64,000 nucleotides of DNA. Source: Methanobrevibacter millerae. GTDB taxonomy: Archaea; Methanobacteriota; Methanobacteria; Methanobacteriales; Methanobacteriaceae. The stretch is from contig NZ_FMXB01000005.1 of NCBI RefSeq assembly GCF_900103415.1, positions 23,319 to 87,318 of the forward strand. Reading direction: 5' to 3'. The notes beneath the pieces are model-generated. The model was not told the DNA's origin and ran no database searches. It saw only the letters and a program-made list of their open reading frames with translations. The position numbers were made by a program, and so were the translations under genes. Numbering within the stretch: position 1 is the first letter of the stretch; every line of letters begins with the position of its first letter. Below, piece by piece: positions 1 through 9,893 of this stretch.

Positions 1-2
1 CC

Positions 3-2393
3 AAACTATTTATAAAGCAAATTGAGAAAACATCCCTGAAAGTACTTGTTGCCGGGGGAGAAAAATTAGGGCAAATAGATGAAATCAGAAATTACCGGAT
101 TGTGGATGCATATGGACCAACCGAAGCCTGCGTATATGTAATCAGTGCAGATACAGCAAACAAAATCGATTACAGCAGTGTGGGGTATGTACAAAACAAT
201 ACAAAAGCATACATATTGGATAAAGAATTTAGACGAGTGCCGATTGGAGCAGTCGGAGAATTATATCTGTCGGGCATTCAACTAGCTGACGGTTACTTAA
301 ATAGACCAGAAGAAACCTCTAAAGCATTTATGAGTAATCCATTTGAAAACAATGAAGAATATGGTGGATTATATTGCACAGGCGATGTGGCAAGACTGCT
401 TCCAGATGGAAGTTACGGCATTATCGGCCGTCGTGATGGTCAGGTAAAAATAAGAGGAAATCGTGTAGAACTCACTGAAGTCGAATCAGTAATAAGAAAT
501 ATGGACAACATTGATGACGTGACAGTCCAAATTACCAAAAACAACACAAACAATGAACTAGTAGCCTATGTTACTTTATCTAAAGATTTAAAAGAGGATT
601 TAGTTGATTATGTTCGTGAATATGTCTTAAAACACAAACCAGAATACATGGTTCCATCATATGTAGTGAAACTAGACGAAATCCCATTGAATGTCAATGG
701 TAAAGTCGATAAGCGTGCTTTGCCTGATGTAGATAAAACTAGTTTGCATGCGGAATATGTTGCTCCAAGAAATGAAAATGAAAAAGAAATTGTTGAAGCA
801 TTCGAAAAGGCATTGAATCTGGAAAAAGTCAGCATACATGATGATTTCATACGTTTAGGTGGAGATTCACTTACTGCAATCAGATTGCTGTCTTATATAA
901 CATCCCATGACGTGACCATGGCAGATATTTTCACTTTCCGAACTCCCGAAGCAATTGCAAAAAACATGTCCGATTATTCTTTTGATTTGGACATTTATTC
1001 ATTGGAAAGCGGATGTCCATTGAATTCAGCACAGATTAATGTGTTTGCAGATGTAAATGTTTATAATAAAAAGAATGCCTATCATATTCCAGGTTATATT
1101 TCTATCCCTAAGGAATACAGTCTTGAAAATATACTTGAATCATTGGATAAGCTATTGGATGCCCATCCGATTTTAAGCATGCACTTAAGTGAAGAATATG
1201 AAGTAAATGATAATACTGACATGAGCAATTTGGATTTGCTTAAAGATTTAATGTCTACAGCCAGAAAATTCGGAATAAAGGAAATAATGAATCTGATTAA
1301 GGCATATGGATTGGATGCTGGCGGACTTTATAAAATGCTTAGAACCACTATCCGGCTGTTTAAGGGAGAATATCCGTATTTGGTAAAAGGCGCAAAACCT
1401 CCGGTTTTTGTGGAAGGGAATGTGAATGAGAAAGTTATTCTAGATTTCTTTGACGAAAGTTTTGATTTATATAATTATTTGTCCAAGTTCCTGATTGTTG
1501 AATCTGAAGAATCATATTACTTGATTTATTGGATCCACCACATCATTTTTGATGCGACTTCCGCAGGCGTATTCCAGAATGAATTCAGGACTCTTCTTGA
1601 TGGAGGCGAGGTTAATTATGAGGATACATTCCTAAAAACATCCGCCTTCACTCATCAAATAAAAAATACCGAAAAGTTCGATGAGGCAGGCGAATTTTAT
1701 GAGCCTATGTTATCGGATATTGATGATGTGGGTGTCTTAAGTGGGGACAGTTCATCTGAAGGATACAGCACATCACTTTATGATTTGGAATTTGACAAAG
1801 TTGCATTCAAATCCTTTTTAAATAATGCAGGAATAAGTGAAAATGTATTTTTCACCAGCGTATTTGCATATACATTGTCCCAATTTGCAGATAGAGATAA
1901 GGTTTTATTTACAATAATTGAAAACGGGCGTGACAGATTCAGTGAAAATTTCATTGGCATGACCTCAAATGTAATGCCGATAGTAGCAAAATGTAAAAAT
2001 CAAAGCATCAGCTCATTTATGGAAAATATGGCCAATACCGTTTATGGAGTATTAAGGCACAGTTATTATCCAATATTATTGCTTTATCAGAAATATAATT
2101 TCGAGGTCCATATACTATTCCAGTTTGTACCTAATTGGATTGCAGATGACTTTAATACTTTTGATAATGCTGAATCTCAAGAAATTTTTAATAAAGTCCT
2201 TAATAACTTCCAAGATTCTTTAACAGAATTTTTAGTTCAGGTTTATCAAAACGGTGACGATTACAGCTTAGTATTTACAAATTCAAACAAATATTCCGAT
2301 AAAATGATTAATGATTTCAAAGATACATATATATCAGTTTTATCAAAAATCATTAATGGAGACACAACTTCGAATTTAAACTCAATTAAATGA
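3..2393 (+). CDS. Nonribosomal peptide synthetase, C-terminal part (A-PCP-C), 5' truncated by window
   Basis: The frame is open from the first bases, so this is the 3' end of a larger gene. A GTG at 102 lies inside the adenylation domain and is not the start. The A-domain core YGPTE is at residues 4-8 counted from that GTG. TGD, GRRDGQVKIRG and the A10 lysine motif NGKVDKRAL follow to about residue 210. A peptidyl carrier domain has LGGDSLTAI (about 254-262), whose Ser carries the phosphopantetheine arm. A condensation-type domain fills about 300-740 with HHIIFDA in place of the usual HHxxxDG. No thioesterase follows, so release may be by the terminal C domain. NRPS genes are known from rumen Methanobrevibacter; the product cannot be predicted because the specificity pocket is mostly outside the window. 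Confidence 0.9.
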   Translation, partial: KLFIKQIEKTSLKVLVAGGEKLGQIDEIRNYRIVDAYGPTEACVYVISADTANKIDYSSVGYVQNNTKAYILDKEFRRVPIGAVGELYLSGIQLADGYLNRPEETSKAFMSNPFENNEEYGGLYCTGDVARLLPDGSYGIIGRRDGQVKIRGNRVELTEVESVIRNMDNIDDVTVQITKNNTNNELVAYVTLSKDLKEDLVDYVREYVLKHKPEYMVPSYVVKLDEIPLNVNGKVDKRALPDVDKTSLHAEYVAPRNENEKEIVEAFEKALNLEKVSIHDDFIRLGGDSLTAIRLLSYITSHDVTMADIFTFRTPEAIAKNMSDYSFDLDIYSLESGCPLNSAQINVFADVNVYNKKNAYHIPGYISIPKEYSLENILESLDKLLDAHPILSMHLSEEYEVNDNTDMSNLDLLKDLMSTARKFGIKEIMNLIKAYGLDAGGLYKMLRTTIRLFKGEYPYLVKGAKPPVFVEGNVNEKVILDFFDESFDLYNYLSKFLIVESEESYYLIYWIHHIIFDATSAGVFQNEFRTLLDGGEVNYEDTFLKTSAFTHQIKNTEKFDEAGEFYEPMLSDIDDVGVLSGDSSSEGYSTSLYDLEFDKVAFKSFLNNAGISENVFFTSVFAYTLSQFADRDKVLFTIIENGRDRFSENFIGMTSNVMPIVAKCKNQSISSFMENMANTVYGVLRHSYYPILLLYQKYNFEVHILFQFVPNWIADDFNTFDNAESQEIFNKVLNNFQDSLTEFLVQVYQNGDDYSLVFTNSNKYSDKMINDFKDTYISVLSKIINGDTTSNLNSIK

Positions 2394-2447
2394 AGAAAAT
2401 AACTATGTCCAAAGATGACTTATTTTGACTTAATCTGGAGATAATTT

Positions 2448-3815
2448 ATGGAAAATAATGCGCAAACCAACGAAAATATTGATTTAATTAGAGGCGAACC
2501 GGAAAAGGCCATTAAAAAGTTATCTGTGCCAACGATGCTTGCAATGCTTTTCGTTGCAGGTTATTATCTTGTTGATGGCATATGGGTTGTTGGTCTGGGA
2601 CAAGCAGCAATTGCAGGCATTGGTTTTCTTAATCCTTTTTACATGATTTTACTTGGGATAAGTCTGGGTCTCAGTACTGGTGTAGCAAGCAGCATCAGTC
2701 GTTTTATAGGTGCAAAGGACCATAATGGCGCAAATATGTCGGCAATGCATTCAATTTTAATTTTAATAATAGTGTCAATAATTTTAACATTATTATTGTT
2801 TTTCTTACAAAAACCCTTGCTGATTCTTTTAGGTGCAAGCGGCGCATCTTTAAATGAAGGCCTAAAATATGGAACCCCATTATTCTTAGGTCTGACAGTA
2901 CTGGTATTTACGATTGGTTTGACTGGAATACTTCGGGGCGAGGGAGACATGAAAAGACCAATGTATGGCATTGGTTTTGCCGTAATACTGAATACAATAC
3001 TTGATCCGATTTTCATCTATACCCTGAATCTTGGTTCTGCAGGCGCATCGATAGCAACGGTGTTCAGTTGTTTTATTGCATTAATTGTCATGATATACTG
3101 GATTTTCATTAAGAAAGATACCTATGTTGATGTTAACTTTAAAAATTTTAAATTTGACTCTGAAATATCTTTTGACATTTTAAAGGTCGCTATTCCTTCA
3201 TCAATGGAAATGATTATACAAAATATTGCTTTAAGCATGTATTTAATATTTATTTCAATGATTGGTGGTGATTATGGGGTTGCTGTATTTTCATCAGCTC
3301 AAAGATTATATACCTTTGCGACATTACCGATAAATGCTATAGGCGCAACAGTCACTACAGTTTCCGGAAGCGCTTTCGGTGCCAAAAATGAGGACTATCT
3401 ATCAAGAAGCCATATTTACGGATCAAAAATGTCCATGATCTTGGCAACATTATTTTTAATTATTTTTATTTTATTTGCCAATCCACTGGCAAGCATACTT
3501 GCATTCACTCCTGAAACTTCAAATTTAATTGGAGGAATTGCAGGTTTTCTTCAAATCGGGACTTTATGTCTGCCGTTTATAAGTATCGGATTAGCATCAA
3601 GTTATTTTTATCAGGGAATTGGGAAAGGAACAACAAGTTTGGCCTGGACAATAATACGTGAAATAATATGTACAAATGTATTTATATATGTATTTGGAAT
3701 ATTGCTGGGTTGGGGTTTAATCGGTGTTTGGGCAGGTTTGACTGTTGGAAAATCAATTGCAAGTGTTTTAAATTTCTTATTTGTAAGGCATTTGATTAAA
3801 TCATTGAAATGGTGA
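2448..3815 (+). CDS. MATE family efflux transporter
   Basis: The protein has 455 residues and about 12 hydrophobic segments, typical of MATE (multi-antimicrobial extrusion) transporters that exchange Na+ or H+ for organic substrates. Family features include a conserved N-terminal helix start (AIKKLSVPTMLAML), an RGEGD-containing loop near residue 170 and a repeat of the six-helix bundle. It starts 54 bases after the NRPS stop on the same strand with GGAG upstream of the ATG, so co-transcription is likely. The natural inference is export of the NRPS product, but MATE substrates cannot be read from sequence. Confidence 0.9.
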   Translation: MENNAQTNENIDLIRGEPEKAIKKLSVPTMLAMLFVAGYYLVDGIWVVGLGQAAIAGIGFLNPFYMILLGISLGLSTGVASSISRFIGAKDHNGANMSAMHSILILIIVSIILTLLLFFLQKPLLILLGASGASLNEGLKYGTPLFLGLTVLVFTIGLTGILRGEGDMKRPMYGIGFAVILNTILDPIFIYTLNLGSAGASIATVFSCFIALIVMIYWIFIKKDTYVDVNFKNFKFDSEISFDILKVAIPSSMEMIIQNIALSMYLIFISMIGGDYGVAVFSSAQRLYTFATLPINAIGATVTTVSGSAFGAKNEDYLSRSHIYGSKMSMILATLFLIIFILFANPLASILAFTPETSNLIGGIAGFLQIGTLCLPFISIGLASSYFYQGIGKGTTSLAWTIIREIICTNVFIYVFGILLGWGLIGVWAGLTVGKSIASVLNFLFVRHLIKSLKW

Positions 3816-4023
3816 ATTCTATATGCCATACTTTACTTAATAAAGAACCCCTTTCTAAAATTCATGAATTTAAAGCTGATTTGAAGTGATATGTCGAATT
3901 TTATGAAAAGATTATTTTTATTGAAGATATTATATGCTGGTGAAACGTGAAATATGCAATTGAAAAAGGAAAATTTTATATCTATGAACGGATATACAAT
4001 TAATAGAATTCCAATTTATGATA

Positions 4024-4038
4024 ATTTTTTTATAAATC
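4024..4038 (+). promoter_or_regulatory. Probable TATA box of tRNA-Gln
   Basis: A T-run followed by TTTATAAAT lies about 20-30 bases before the tRNA-Gln 5' end, the distance expected for an archaeal TATA element. Bases 3816-4023 between the MATE gene and this promoter show no ORF or structure that I can support. Confidence 0.5.
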
Positions 4039-4054
4039 GGATTCCAACATTTAT

Positions 4055-4126
4055 AGTCCTATGGTGTAATGGCAATCATACGAGTCTCTGGAACTTGTGA
4101 CTCCGGTTCGACTCCGGATAGGACTA
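4055..4126 (+). tRNA. tRNA-Gln (CUG)
   Basis: Cloverleaf: acceptor AGTCCTA/TAGGACT with discriminator A, anticodon stem CGAGT/ACTTG with loop CTCTGGA (anticodon CTG), and T stem TCCGG/CCGGA with loop TTCGACT. Confidence 0.9.
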
Positions 4127-4308
4127 TTTCCTTATTTTTTCACTAGAAATTCTTTAATAATGATTTTCGAACATTTGTTTTGATTGAATAAGCTATAAAC
4201 TGATTATGTTTCGCCCAATCAAGACAAAGAAATTACGTGAAAACAAAATAGTTAAATATAGTAAATGACTAATATTAATATTGTATTTTTGAAAAGATTT
4301 TTTCAACG

Positions 4309-4382
<74 letters not shown>

Positions 4383-4489
4383 TTTTTTTACTTTTGCAAA
4401 ACTTTTCTTTTAAAGAATCTAGCTATTTTTTCCGTTTAATCTGATAAATTATAATATAAAGATTATCCATTATTGAATAATCCCATATT

Positions 4490-5356
4490 TTAAGAGTTTT
4501 CAGGGATTTCACCAAACCAGTTGGTTTTCTTGCCGATGAAATACATTATGATGTATAGAATTGCTAAGAAAACACATGATGAGACAACATCCCAAAATTG
4601 CGGAGAGGAACTTGATGCGTGCATTCCAAGCATTACGAAGAGCCCAACAGAAAAATTATTCGCAGAATGAATGGCTGAGCTTACTTCTATACCATTTGTT
4701 TTCCAGGCCAAAAATCCCAAACCAAGACCTGAAACCAGTGTTTCAATGAGTCCTAAGCTGTTATATCCATGGCTTAATGCAAATAATATTGCCTGAATGA
4801 CAATCGCCAAAACGGGTATTTTAAACCATGACCCGAATGTCTGCATTAAAAATCCGCGGTATGCATATTCTTCCGCAATACTTTGGAGAGGTACAGAAAT
4901 CAATATTACCAAAAGAAATGCTATTGAGAAATTAGGCGTGCCCGGTGATCCGTTAATGGTAGCATCTGCAACTCCATAGATTATGTACATGATTAACGGA
5001 ATTACCAATGCCTTGAAATAGAGTTTGAAATTCCATCCTCCACGTGAAGAGGAATAGGAAGAAAACGGCCTGTCCTTAACAATCCTTGATGCAAGATATA
5101 ATGTCGGTATAAATACAATAATAATCAAATCTGCGAATAATATCGCCATCGGAGATGATAATGCTTCATATCCTCCACTTAAAACGGACTTTAAAAAATC
5201 AAACCCAAACAATATGTAAAAAAACCCGACTACCAGTACTTCAAATATTGCAATCAGTACAAGACTCACTATCAAAACAAGTATCGGCTTGTACCATTTA
5301 TAGTTCTCAAAAGTTCTTGGAAACGTAGTATAATCAGATATTTTATCGTTATTCAT
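4490..5356 (-). CDS. CPBP family intramembrane metalloprotease
   Basis: The family signature EEYAYRG is visible near residue 160, followed by a conserved SHG and a C-terminal HSANN. These are the Glu and His residues that bind zinc in CAAX-protease/bacteriocin-processing (CPBP, Rce1-like) enzymes. The protein has about 288 residues and seven to eight hydrophobic segments, so it is a membrane protein. The ATG at 5356 is preferred over the upstream TTG because AGGT sits at proper spacing. It stands alone between tRNA-Lys and the glycosidase-like gene. Substrates are unknown; roles range from prenyl-protein processing to bacteriocin immunity. Confidence 0.85.
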   Translation of the reverse strand: MNNDKISDYTTFPRTFENYKWYKPILVLIVSLVLIAIFEVLVVGFFYILFGFDFLKSVLSGGYEALSSPMAILFADLIIIVFIPTLYLASRIVKDRPFSSYSSSRGGWNFKLYFKALVIPLIMYIIYGVADATINGSPGTPNFSIAFLLVILISVPLQSIAEEYAYRGFLMQTFGSWFKIPVLAIVIQAILFALSHGYNSLGLIETLVSGLGLGFLAWKTNGIEVSSAIHSANNFSVGLFVMLGMHASSSSPQFWDVVSSCVFLAILYIIMYFIGKKTNWFGEIPENS

Positions 5357-5641
5357 GAAAATAACCTTCAATCAGTTATTAATAATCATAGAGAAACGCA
5401 AGCATTACGAGCATATTTTTAACTGTCTCTCAATTATTTAATTAATTTTTTATTTTTAAGTTATTTATAATTAATTAAGGAAAACTCTAGATAAAATCTT
5501 GATATTTTACCATTACCCGCAAGAATAACCATATTTTTCAATCAGACAAATGCATCCAAGCATTTCTAAAAAAAAATGGCTCTGAAGTGCAATTGAAAGT
5601 AAAAATACACCTCAAAGCCTTAATCATCATATATATTCGAA

Positions 5642-6504
5642 TTACTTGACATGCAAATTATTAAAGTCGATGTCTTCACTCAATCCGTATCTGAAAAAGA
5701 ATATTCCGTCCGGATTCGCCTTTGATATGTTCTGGATTTTAAGATTCATCTCACTTAAAGGAATCGGCGTTTGAGTTGAATTGTTGAAAGTCTGCACATT
5801 TGCCCATATTTTGGCACCCTGCGAATGATTCCTAAGAGAATTAATGCTATCCTGTATGAACGTATCGTTTTCATTGTTATTGCCGAAGTAAGTCAACGGA
5901 ATAACAAAATCGAAGTGCTTGCTGATTACAGAGTAATCCGTACAGTATTTCTTTTTCAGTTGATCATATTCAGGCATAACGTCAGAGGATAGAATCAAAT
6001 TCGGATTGTCCTTTCTAAGTTCACCTGTTGCATTCACCACAAAATCCGAAACAGCCTGAGTGCAATTGTCATTTTCAGCGGCCGATGCACCATCATACCT
6101 AACATAATTCATATGTATGCCTGCAAGGTCCTTTAAACCTGCATATTCCTTTAGTTCTTTAATTTTTGCATCAGCGAAACTTTGATTGGTTGGATTATAC
6201 CATTTTTCATCGTCATTGAAAATCTGCGCCAATATGTGGACTGAAATTCCTTCCTTTTTTGCATCTTGAATCCATGTTTCAACCTGAGCCTTGTCGTGCG
6301 TGTTAAGGCAGCGATAATCCAAAAACAGATCAGTTACTCCATGATTTGACAGGTTCTTGAAATTTACTTTGTCCATATCTTCAGCCAAAACGCAAAATCC
6401 GTAATGCATGTCTGACTCGTTAACGTCCGAAGTCACATTCTGCGCACTGATTGAGGATATGAGACTAAAATGATTAATGCAACCATTATTTTTCTATTCA
6501 ACAT
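5642..6504 (-). pseudogene. Secreted glycosidase-like TIM-barrel protein, frameshifted in the signal peptide
   Basis: The main frame (GTG at 6436 to 5642) encodes about 264 residues. It resembles glycoside-hydrolase-like TIM-barrel proteins of the GHL10/DUF4015 type: repeated beta-strand ends such as GIHMNYVRYDG, an acidic strand-end residue, and LSSDVMPEYDQL. No signal peptide is present from this GTG. Upstream at 6504 an ATG with a good GGAGGT site begins a hydrophobic leader in another frame, ending at a TGA just after the GTG. Adding one base to the T-run (A-run 6467-6470 on the + strand) joins them into one protein with a leader ending ISAQNV. I infer a one-base deletion or sequence error. 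The exact enzyme activity is not known. Confidence 0.6.
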
Positions 6505-6687
6505 TTTTTACCTCCATTGAAATGAATATTTTCATTGAAATACAAAATTTATCAATAATGATTATACATATCCTTGATTTTAGATATATTTAATGAACAA
6601 TATAAATGTTTTGAATATTTTACTTAAAATTATTCATTTTTAAGCAATGTGAAATAGTTATATTCAATATTCAACAAAACATCAATC

Positions 6688-7257
6688 ATGTTAGAACTAG
6701 AAGAACTATTGGAATTTTTCAACAAGGAAAAAACGTTGACAATGGACGAGGAAGCAACAGAAGCCTGCAATTATTATGCAACGGAAGCCCAAAAAATTAC
6801 CTGTGAGCTGAATTACAGCTACCATGACCTTGATGAAATAAGGGAAATCTTTTCAAAGCTAATCGGTAAAAAAGTCGATGATCTGTTCAGGGTTTTTCCG
6901 CCGTTCTATACTGATTTCGGCAAGAACATACATCTGGGAAAGAACGTTTTCATCAACAGCGACTGCAAGTTTCAAGATCAGGGCGGAATCTATATCGGCG
7001 ATAACGTGCTGATCGGACATAACGTTGTGCTGGCCACCCTGAACCATGAGGAAGACCCTAAAAAAAGAGGTAATCTGTGCCCTTCACCGATAAGAATAGG
7101 AAATGACGTCTGGATCGGTTCAAACGCCACGGTTTTGCCGGGAGTAACGATTGGAGACGGAGCCATTATCGCTGCAGGGGCTGTCGTAACTAAAGACGTT
7201 GATGAAAAATCAGTTGTCGGAGGAGTTCCTGCGAAGTTAATTAAAAAAATTGACTGA
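6688..7257 (+). CDS. Hexapeptide-repeat sugar O-acetyltransferase (maltose/galactoside acetyltransferase type)
   Basis: The protein has 189 residues. An N-terminal helical part is followed by left-handed beta-helix hexapeptide repeats ([46 protein letters not shown]). The catalytic His is in the LNHE segment near residue 113. The end PAKLIKKI is typical of the maa/LacA/NodL family, which transfers acetyl from acetyl-CoA to sugar hydroxyls. A TATA-like GTTATATTC lies about 30 bases before the ATG and no ribosome site is obvious, so the transcript may be nearly leaderless. Confidence 0.9.
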   Translation: MLELEELLEFFNKEKTLTMDEEATEACNYYATEAQKITCELNYSYHDLDEIREIFSKLIGKKVDDLFRVFPPFYTDFGKNIHLGKNVFINSDCKFQDQGGIYIGDNVLIGHNVVLATLNHEEDPKKRGNLCPSPIRIGNDVWIGSNATVLPGVTIGDGAIIAAGAVVTKDVDEKSVVGGVPAKLIKKID

Positions 7258-7385
7258 TACATCTACATATGTCTAAAGATTATATGAATAATATCAATGA
7301 GAATTAATTAAATTAAAAAAACAGTTTATAAAAATAAATGATTAACAACAGTAATGTAGTTTAATTAATCGTTTATGCAAGAATA

Positions 7386-7808
7386 TTATGTGTGATTTGT
7401 GATGGCTTCGCGGACCTTTTCGATCGCAATCTCTTTTTTGGCAGGATATGCTGCAATTTTGATTTTAAGATGGATGGAATCTCCCGAATCCTTAACCGTC
7501 AGTTTTTCATCAATTGCATCTGATTTATCGAATCTTAAAAACCAGTTTCCCTTTTCATCGATTTTTCGCTCCAAATCATCATTCAATTTATCCAAATCGA
7601 CGGAATCCAAAAGCAAGTTAAAAAAAGTCTTGGTGTATCTTTTCTTTGAAACGACACCTGATAAGATTATTATCCTGTCTTCCATTAATCCTTCAGCTTC
7701 CTCGGCATCGATTTCGGCTTCAGGCAGGATATTCAAAATAGCTTGTGACAGTTCATCAATATCTTCGTTTTCATAAACAAAGACCCTAAATTTAATGTTA
7801 TGTATCAT
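7386..7808 (-). CDS. RNA-binding, exosome-linked protein (COG1325 type)
   Basis: About 140 residues. It begins MIHNIKFRVFVYENED, a pattern typical of the archaeal COG1325 proteins encoded beside L15e and assigned to exosome-related RNA binding. The longer frame upstream would overlap the L15e stop region and adds a hydrophobic stretch foreign to the family, so the internal ATG at 7808 is chosen. It follows L15e by 34 bases on the same strand, a conserved archaeal neighbourhood. The function is a family inference. Confidence 0.8.
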   Translation of the reverse strand: MIHNIKFRVFVYENEDIDELSQAILNILPEAEIDAEEAEGLMEDRIIILSGVVSKKRYTKTFFNLLLDSVDLDKLNDDLERKIDEKGNWFLRFDKSDAIDEKLTVKDSGDSIHLKIKIAAYPAKKEIAIEKVREAITNHT

Positions 7809-7842
7809 AAATATCAAAAAAAGAGTAGTAAAAAAGAGGAGA

Positions 7843-8400
7843 TTATAAATCTCTTCTTCTAGCTTGTTCACTACCTTTTCCTTTAGATTTTATTCCACGT
7901 CCTTTGTTACCAGCACTGGTTAAGCCTCTTAAAGCTCTGTTAGTGTGTTTTTTGGAACAAATCCAATTGATTTTCTTATCGTTAATGATAGAAGGACTTT
8001 GTGGATCTACTAAAATAACTTCGTAGTATTTGTATTTACCGTCAGACCATACCCAGTATGAATTTAGGACTTCTAAGTTAGGGTATTTCTTACCTACTCT
8101 TTCTTCAGCAATTCTTTGAATTGATTTAGCTTGAGTAATTTTGTTAACACCCATTCTCTTAGGTTTACGACCGCCTTTGAAACGTGATTTTCTTCTTCCA
8201 CCACGTCTTACTCTGGTTCTTACTAAAACGAAACCTTTTTTAGCTCTGTAACCTAAGCTTCTAGCTCTGTCTAATCTGGTAGGTCTGTCAATTCTTTGTA
8301 CTACTTTTTGACGTCTCCATTTTGGAGCTCTTTGCCACATGAGTTCACGTACGTAGGACTCATCTGGGTTTTTCCAAGCTTCTCTAATATATTTATACAT
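7843..8400 (-). CDS. rpl15e: 50S ribosomal protein L15e
   Basis: A 185-residue, strongly basic protein starting [15 protein letters not shown], with the conserved RAPKWRRQ and the basic [10 protein letters not shown] region. The C-terminus ends [18 protein letters not shown], as in L15e, which is universal in archaea and eukaryotes and part of the large ribosomal subunit. The ATG at 8400 has GGTGA at the right spacing and the family length, so the 17-residue upstream extension is not part of it. Confidence 0.97.
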   Translation of the reverse strand: MYKYIREAWKNPDESYVRELMWQRAPKWRRQKVVQRIDRPTRLDRARSLGYRAKKGFVLVRTRVRRGGRRKSRFKGGRKPKRMGVNKITQAKSIQRIAEERVGKKYPNLEVLNSYWVWSDGKYKYYEVILVDPQSPSIINDKKINWICSKKHTNRALRGLTSAGNKGRGIKSKGKGSEQARRRDL

Positions 8401-8526
8401 AAATTTCACCTTTTTTTGTTCAGCTATAAAAGCCACATCCAATGGGAACATATCCCAAAAAAGTAAACTGCCAAAAATTAACAGTAATAAAATATATTAT
8501 TTTAAATACATATAAAGTTAATGTTT

Positions 8527-9267
8527 TTAAAGTGATTTTTTCTGATTTTTCAAACGTTCATCAATTTTGTTTTCAAGCCTTTTCAACTCTTCCTTTCTGT
8601 CATCGACAAGCTCTGAAAGCATTTCCCTATATTCATTTCCACAATCTTCATCGTCCAGAAGCTCCTTTTTGTTATAGGGATATTCATTTTCAACCAAATA
8701 GATTTTACCTTCAAATTCCAGAATTGAACCTTTTAAATCTTCGATTTCGGGCATTTCCTGATTATCCTCCTCAGGCAAGATTCTTGTTACGGATTCCAAT
8801 GCCTCCAAATCATCAGTTTTAAATGAATTTTCAGCCTTAATAAATAATGATAAGTCCAAAAAGTTTTGATTTGGATTTAAATCAGGATGCAGTTTTTCAA
8901 TAAGCATCAGATATGTTTGCCTAAGCTTTTGTAAGTCCTCAGGAGATAATCTTTTAAGCTCATTTCCTTTCAGGTAATTGATCTCATTAATCTGTGCTTT
9001 AAGCTGTCTTTCGGATTCTTCAAACTCCTTATCCAGTTTTTTATCGATTTTATTCAAATCAACATTGCTTTCAGCTTCAATCAGCTCCAGTTTCCTTTCA
9101 AGCTTCTCGATTTCAAGCTCGATTTCATACAATTCATATTCATCCATTCCGAATTCCAAAACGTATCTTACTTCAATATCTGGACAAACGTGACTGACCA
9201 AATCATCATATTCAAAAATCAAATGCATCAATTGCTCTTTCAGTTCTTTAATTTCAGACTCACTCAT
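8527..9267 (-). CDS. Coiled-coil protein with degenerate J-domain-like segment
   Basis: About 246 residues, highly charged. An N-terminal Glu/Lys-rich coiled coil (roughly 1-95) is followed by LRQTYLMLIEKLHPDLNP, matching J-domain helix II plus the HPD loop (HPD near residue 127) that stimulates Hsp70 ATPase. A second helix (AENSFKTDDLEALESV) follows. A second coiled coil closes the protein. A full DnaJ architecture (Gly/Phe region, zinc repeats) is absent. It is a stand-alone gene between L15e and the DUF3795 gene. It may be a J-protein adaptor, but one HPD in a coiled coil can occur by chance. Confidence 0.6.
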   Translation of the reverse strand: MSESEIKELKEQLMHLIFEYDDLVSHVCPDIEVRYVLEFGMDEYELYEIELEIEKLERKLELIEAESNVDLNKIDKKLDKEFEESERQLKAQINEINYLKGNELKRLSPEDLQKLRQTYLMLIEKLHPDLNPNQNFLDLSLFIKAENSFKTDDLEALESVTRILPEEDNQEMPEIEDLKGSILEFEGKIYLVENEYPYNKKELLDDEDCGNEYREMLSELVDDRKEELKRLENKIDERLKNQKKSL

Positions 9268-9341
9268 TAAAATCAATCCGGTTTTTACAACAAAATATTT
9301 ATTTTCAAAGCAATATAATACTTTCTAGTGAGTGACAGATT

Positions 9342-9740
9342 ATGAAAATGCCAGATACTATCGATTCCAAATTATTCGCTCCCTGCGGAGTAAACTGCAT
9401 CAGCTGCGAGAGATATCAAAATCCATGCGTCGGCTGTCTAATCGGCGATGACGGCAAAAGCAAGGCCAGCCTCAAATGCAAGATTAAAGCCTGCTTTGAC
9501 ACGAAAAACTTCAGCTACTGCGGACGATGCAGCGAGTTTGCATGCCCATTACTAAAAAAGCATTCAAAAAAATATGTTAAAAGATATGATTTGAACACTT
9601 TAGACAGTGCCAAAAGGATTAAAACAACAGGCATTGGAAAGATGATGGCTCAGGACAGACAAAAGTGGACGTGTCCCGACTGCGGCGGCGTGATCCACTT
9701 TCAGACTAAAACCTGCAGCGAATGCGGTTTCGAATTTTAA
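9342..9740 (+). CDS. DUF3795 zinc-binding protein with C-terminal zinc ribbon
   Basis: The 132 residues open with APCGVNCISCERYQNPCVGC and continue with CKIKAC and YCGRCSEFACP, the cysteine pattern of DUF3795 proteins common in methanogens and clostridia. The tail adds a classic zinc ribbon, CPDCGGV...CSECGFEF. It is probably cytoplasmic; no enzyme activity is known for the family. Confidence 0.8.
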   Translation: MKMPDTIDSKLFAPCGVNCISCERYQNPCVGCLIGDDGKSKASLKCKIKACFDTKNFSYCGRCSEFACPLLKKHSKKYVKRYDLNTLDSAKRIKTTGIGKMMAQDRQKWTCPDCGGVIHFQTKTCSECGFEF

Positions 9741-9860
9741 ACATAAGCTATAAATATAAAATATAACAATAGTTTTATTTGTGAATAATAATAACTATAG
9801 TTATAGTTTGATGAATTTTTTCTAAAAATTCATATTACTCACCCGTTTGTATATATATAA

Positions 9861-9893
9861 AGAGATTTGGGGTTAACCCCCCAAATAATCTCT
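9861..9893. terminator. Hairpin between convergent genes
   Basis: AGAGAT TTGGGG pairs with CCCCAA ATCTCT across TTAA, with small bulges. It lies between the convergent DUF3795 and DUF3021 genes and touches the stop of the latter, so it could end transcripts from both sides. Confidence 0.5.

Noticed and set aside
2639-3016. 125-codon minus-strand ORF inside the MATE gene
   Set aside because: Antisense of a conserved transporter with no signal of its own.
9768-9810. AACTATAGTT palindrome after the DUF3795 gene
   Set aside because: Short AT-rich palindrome expected by chance in this composition.
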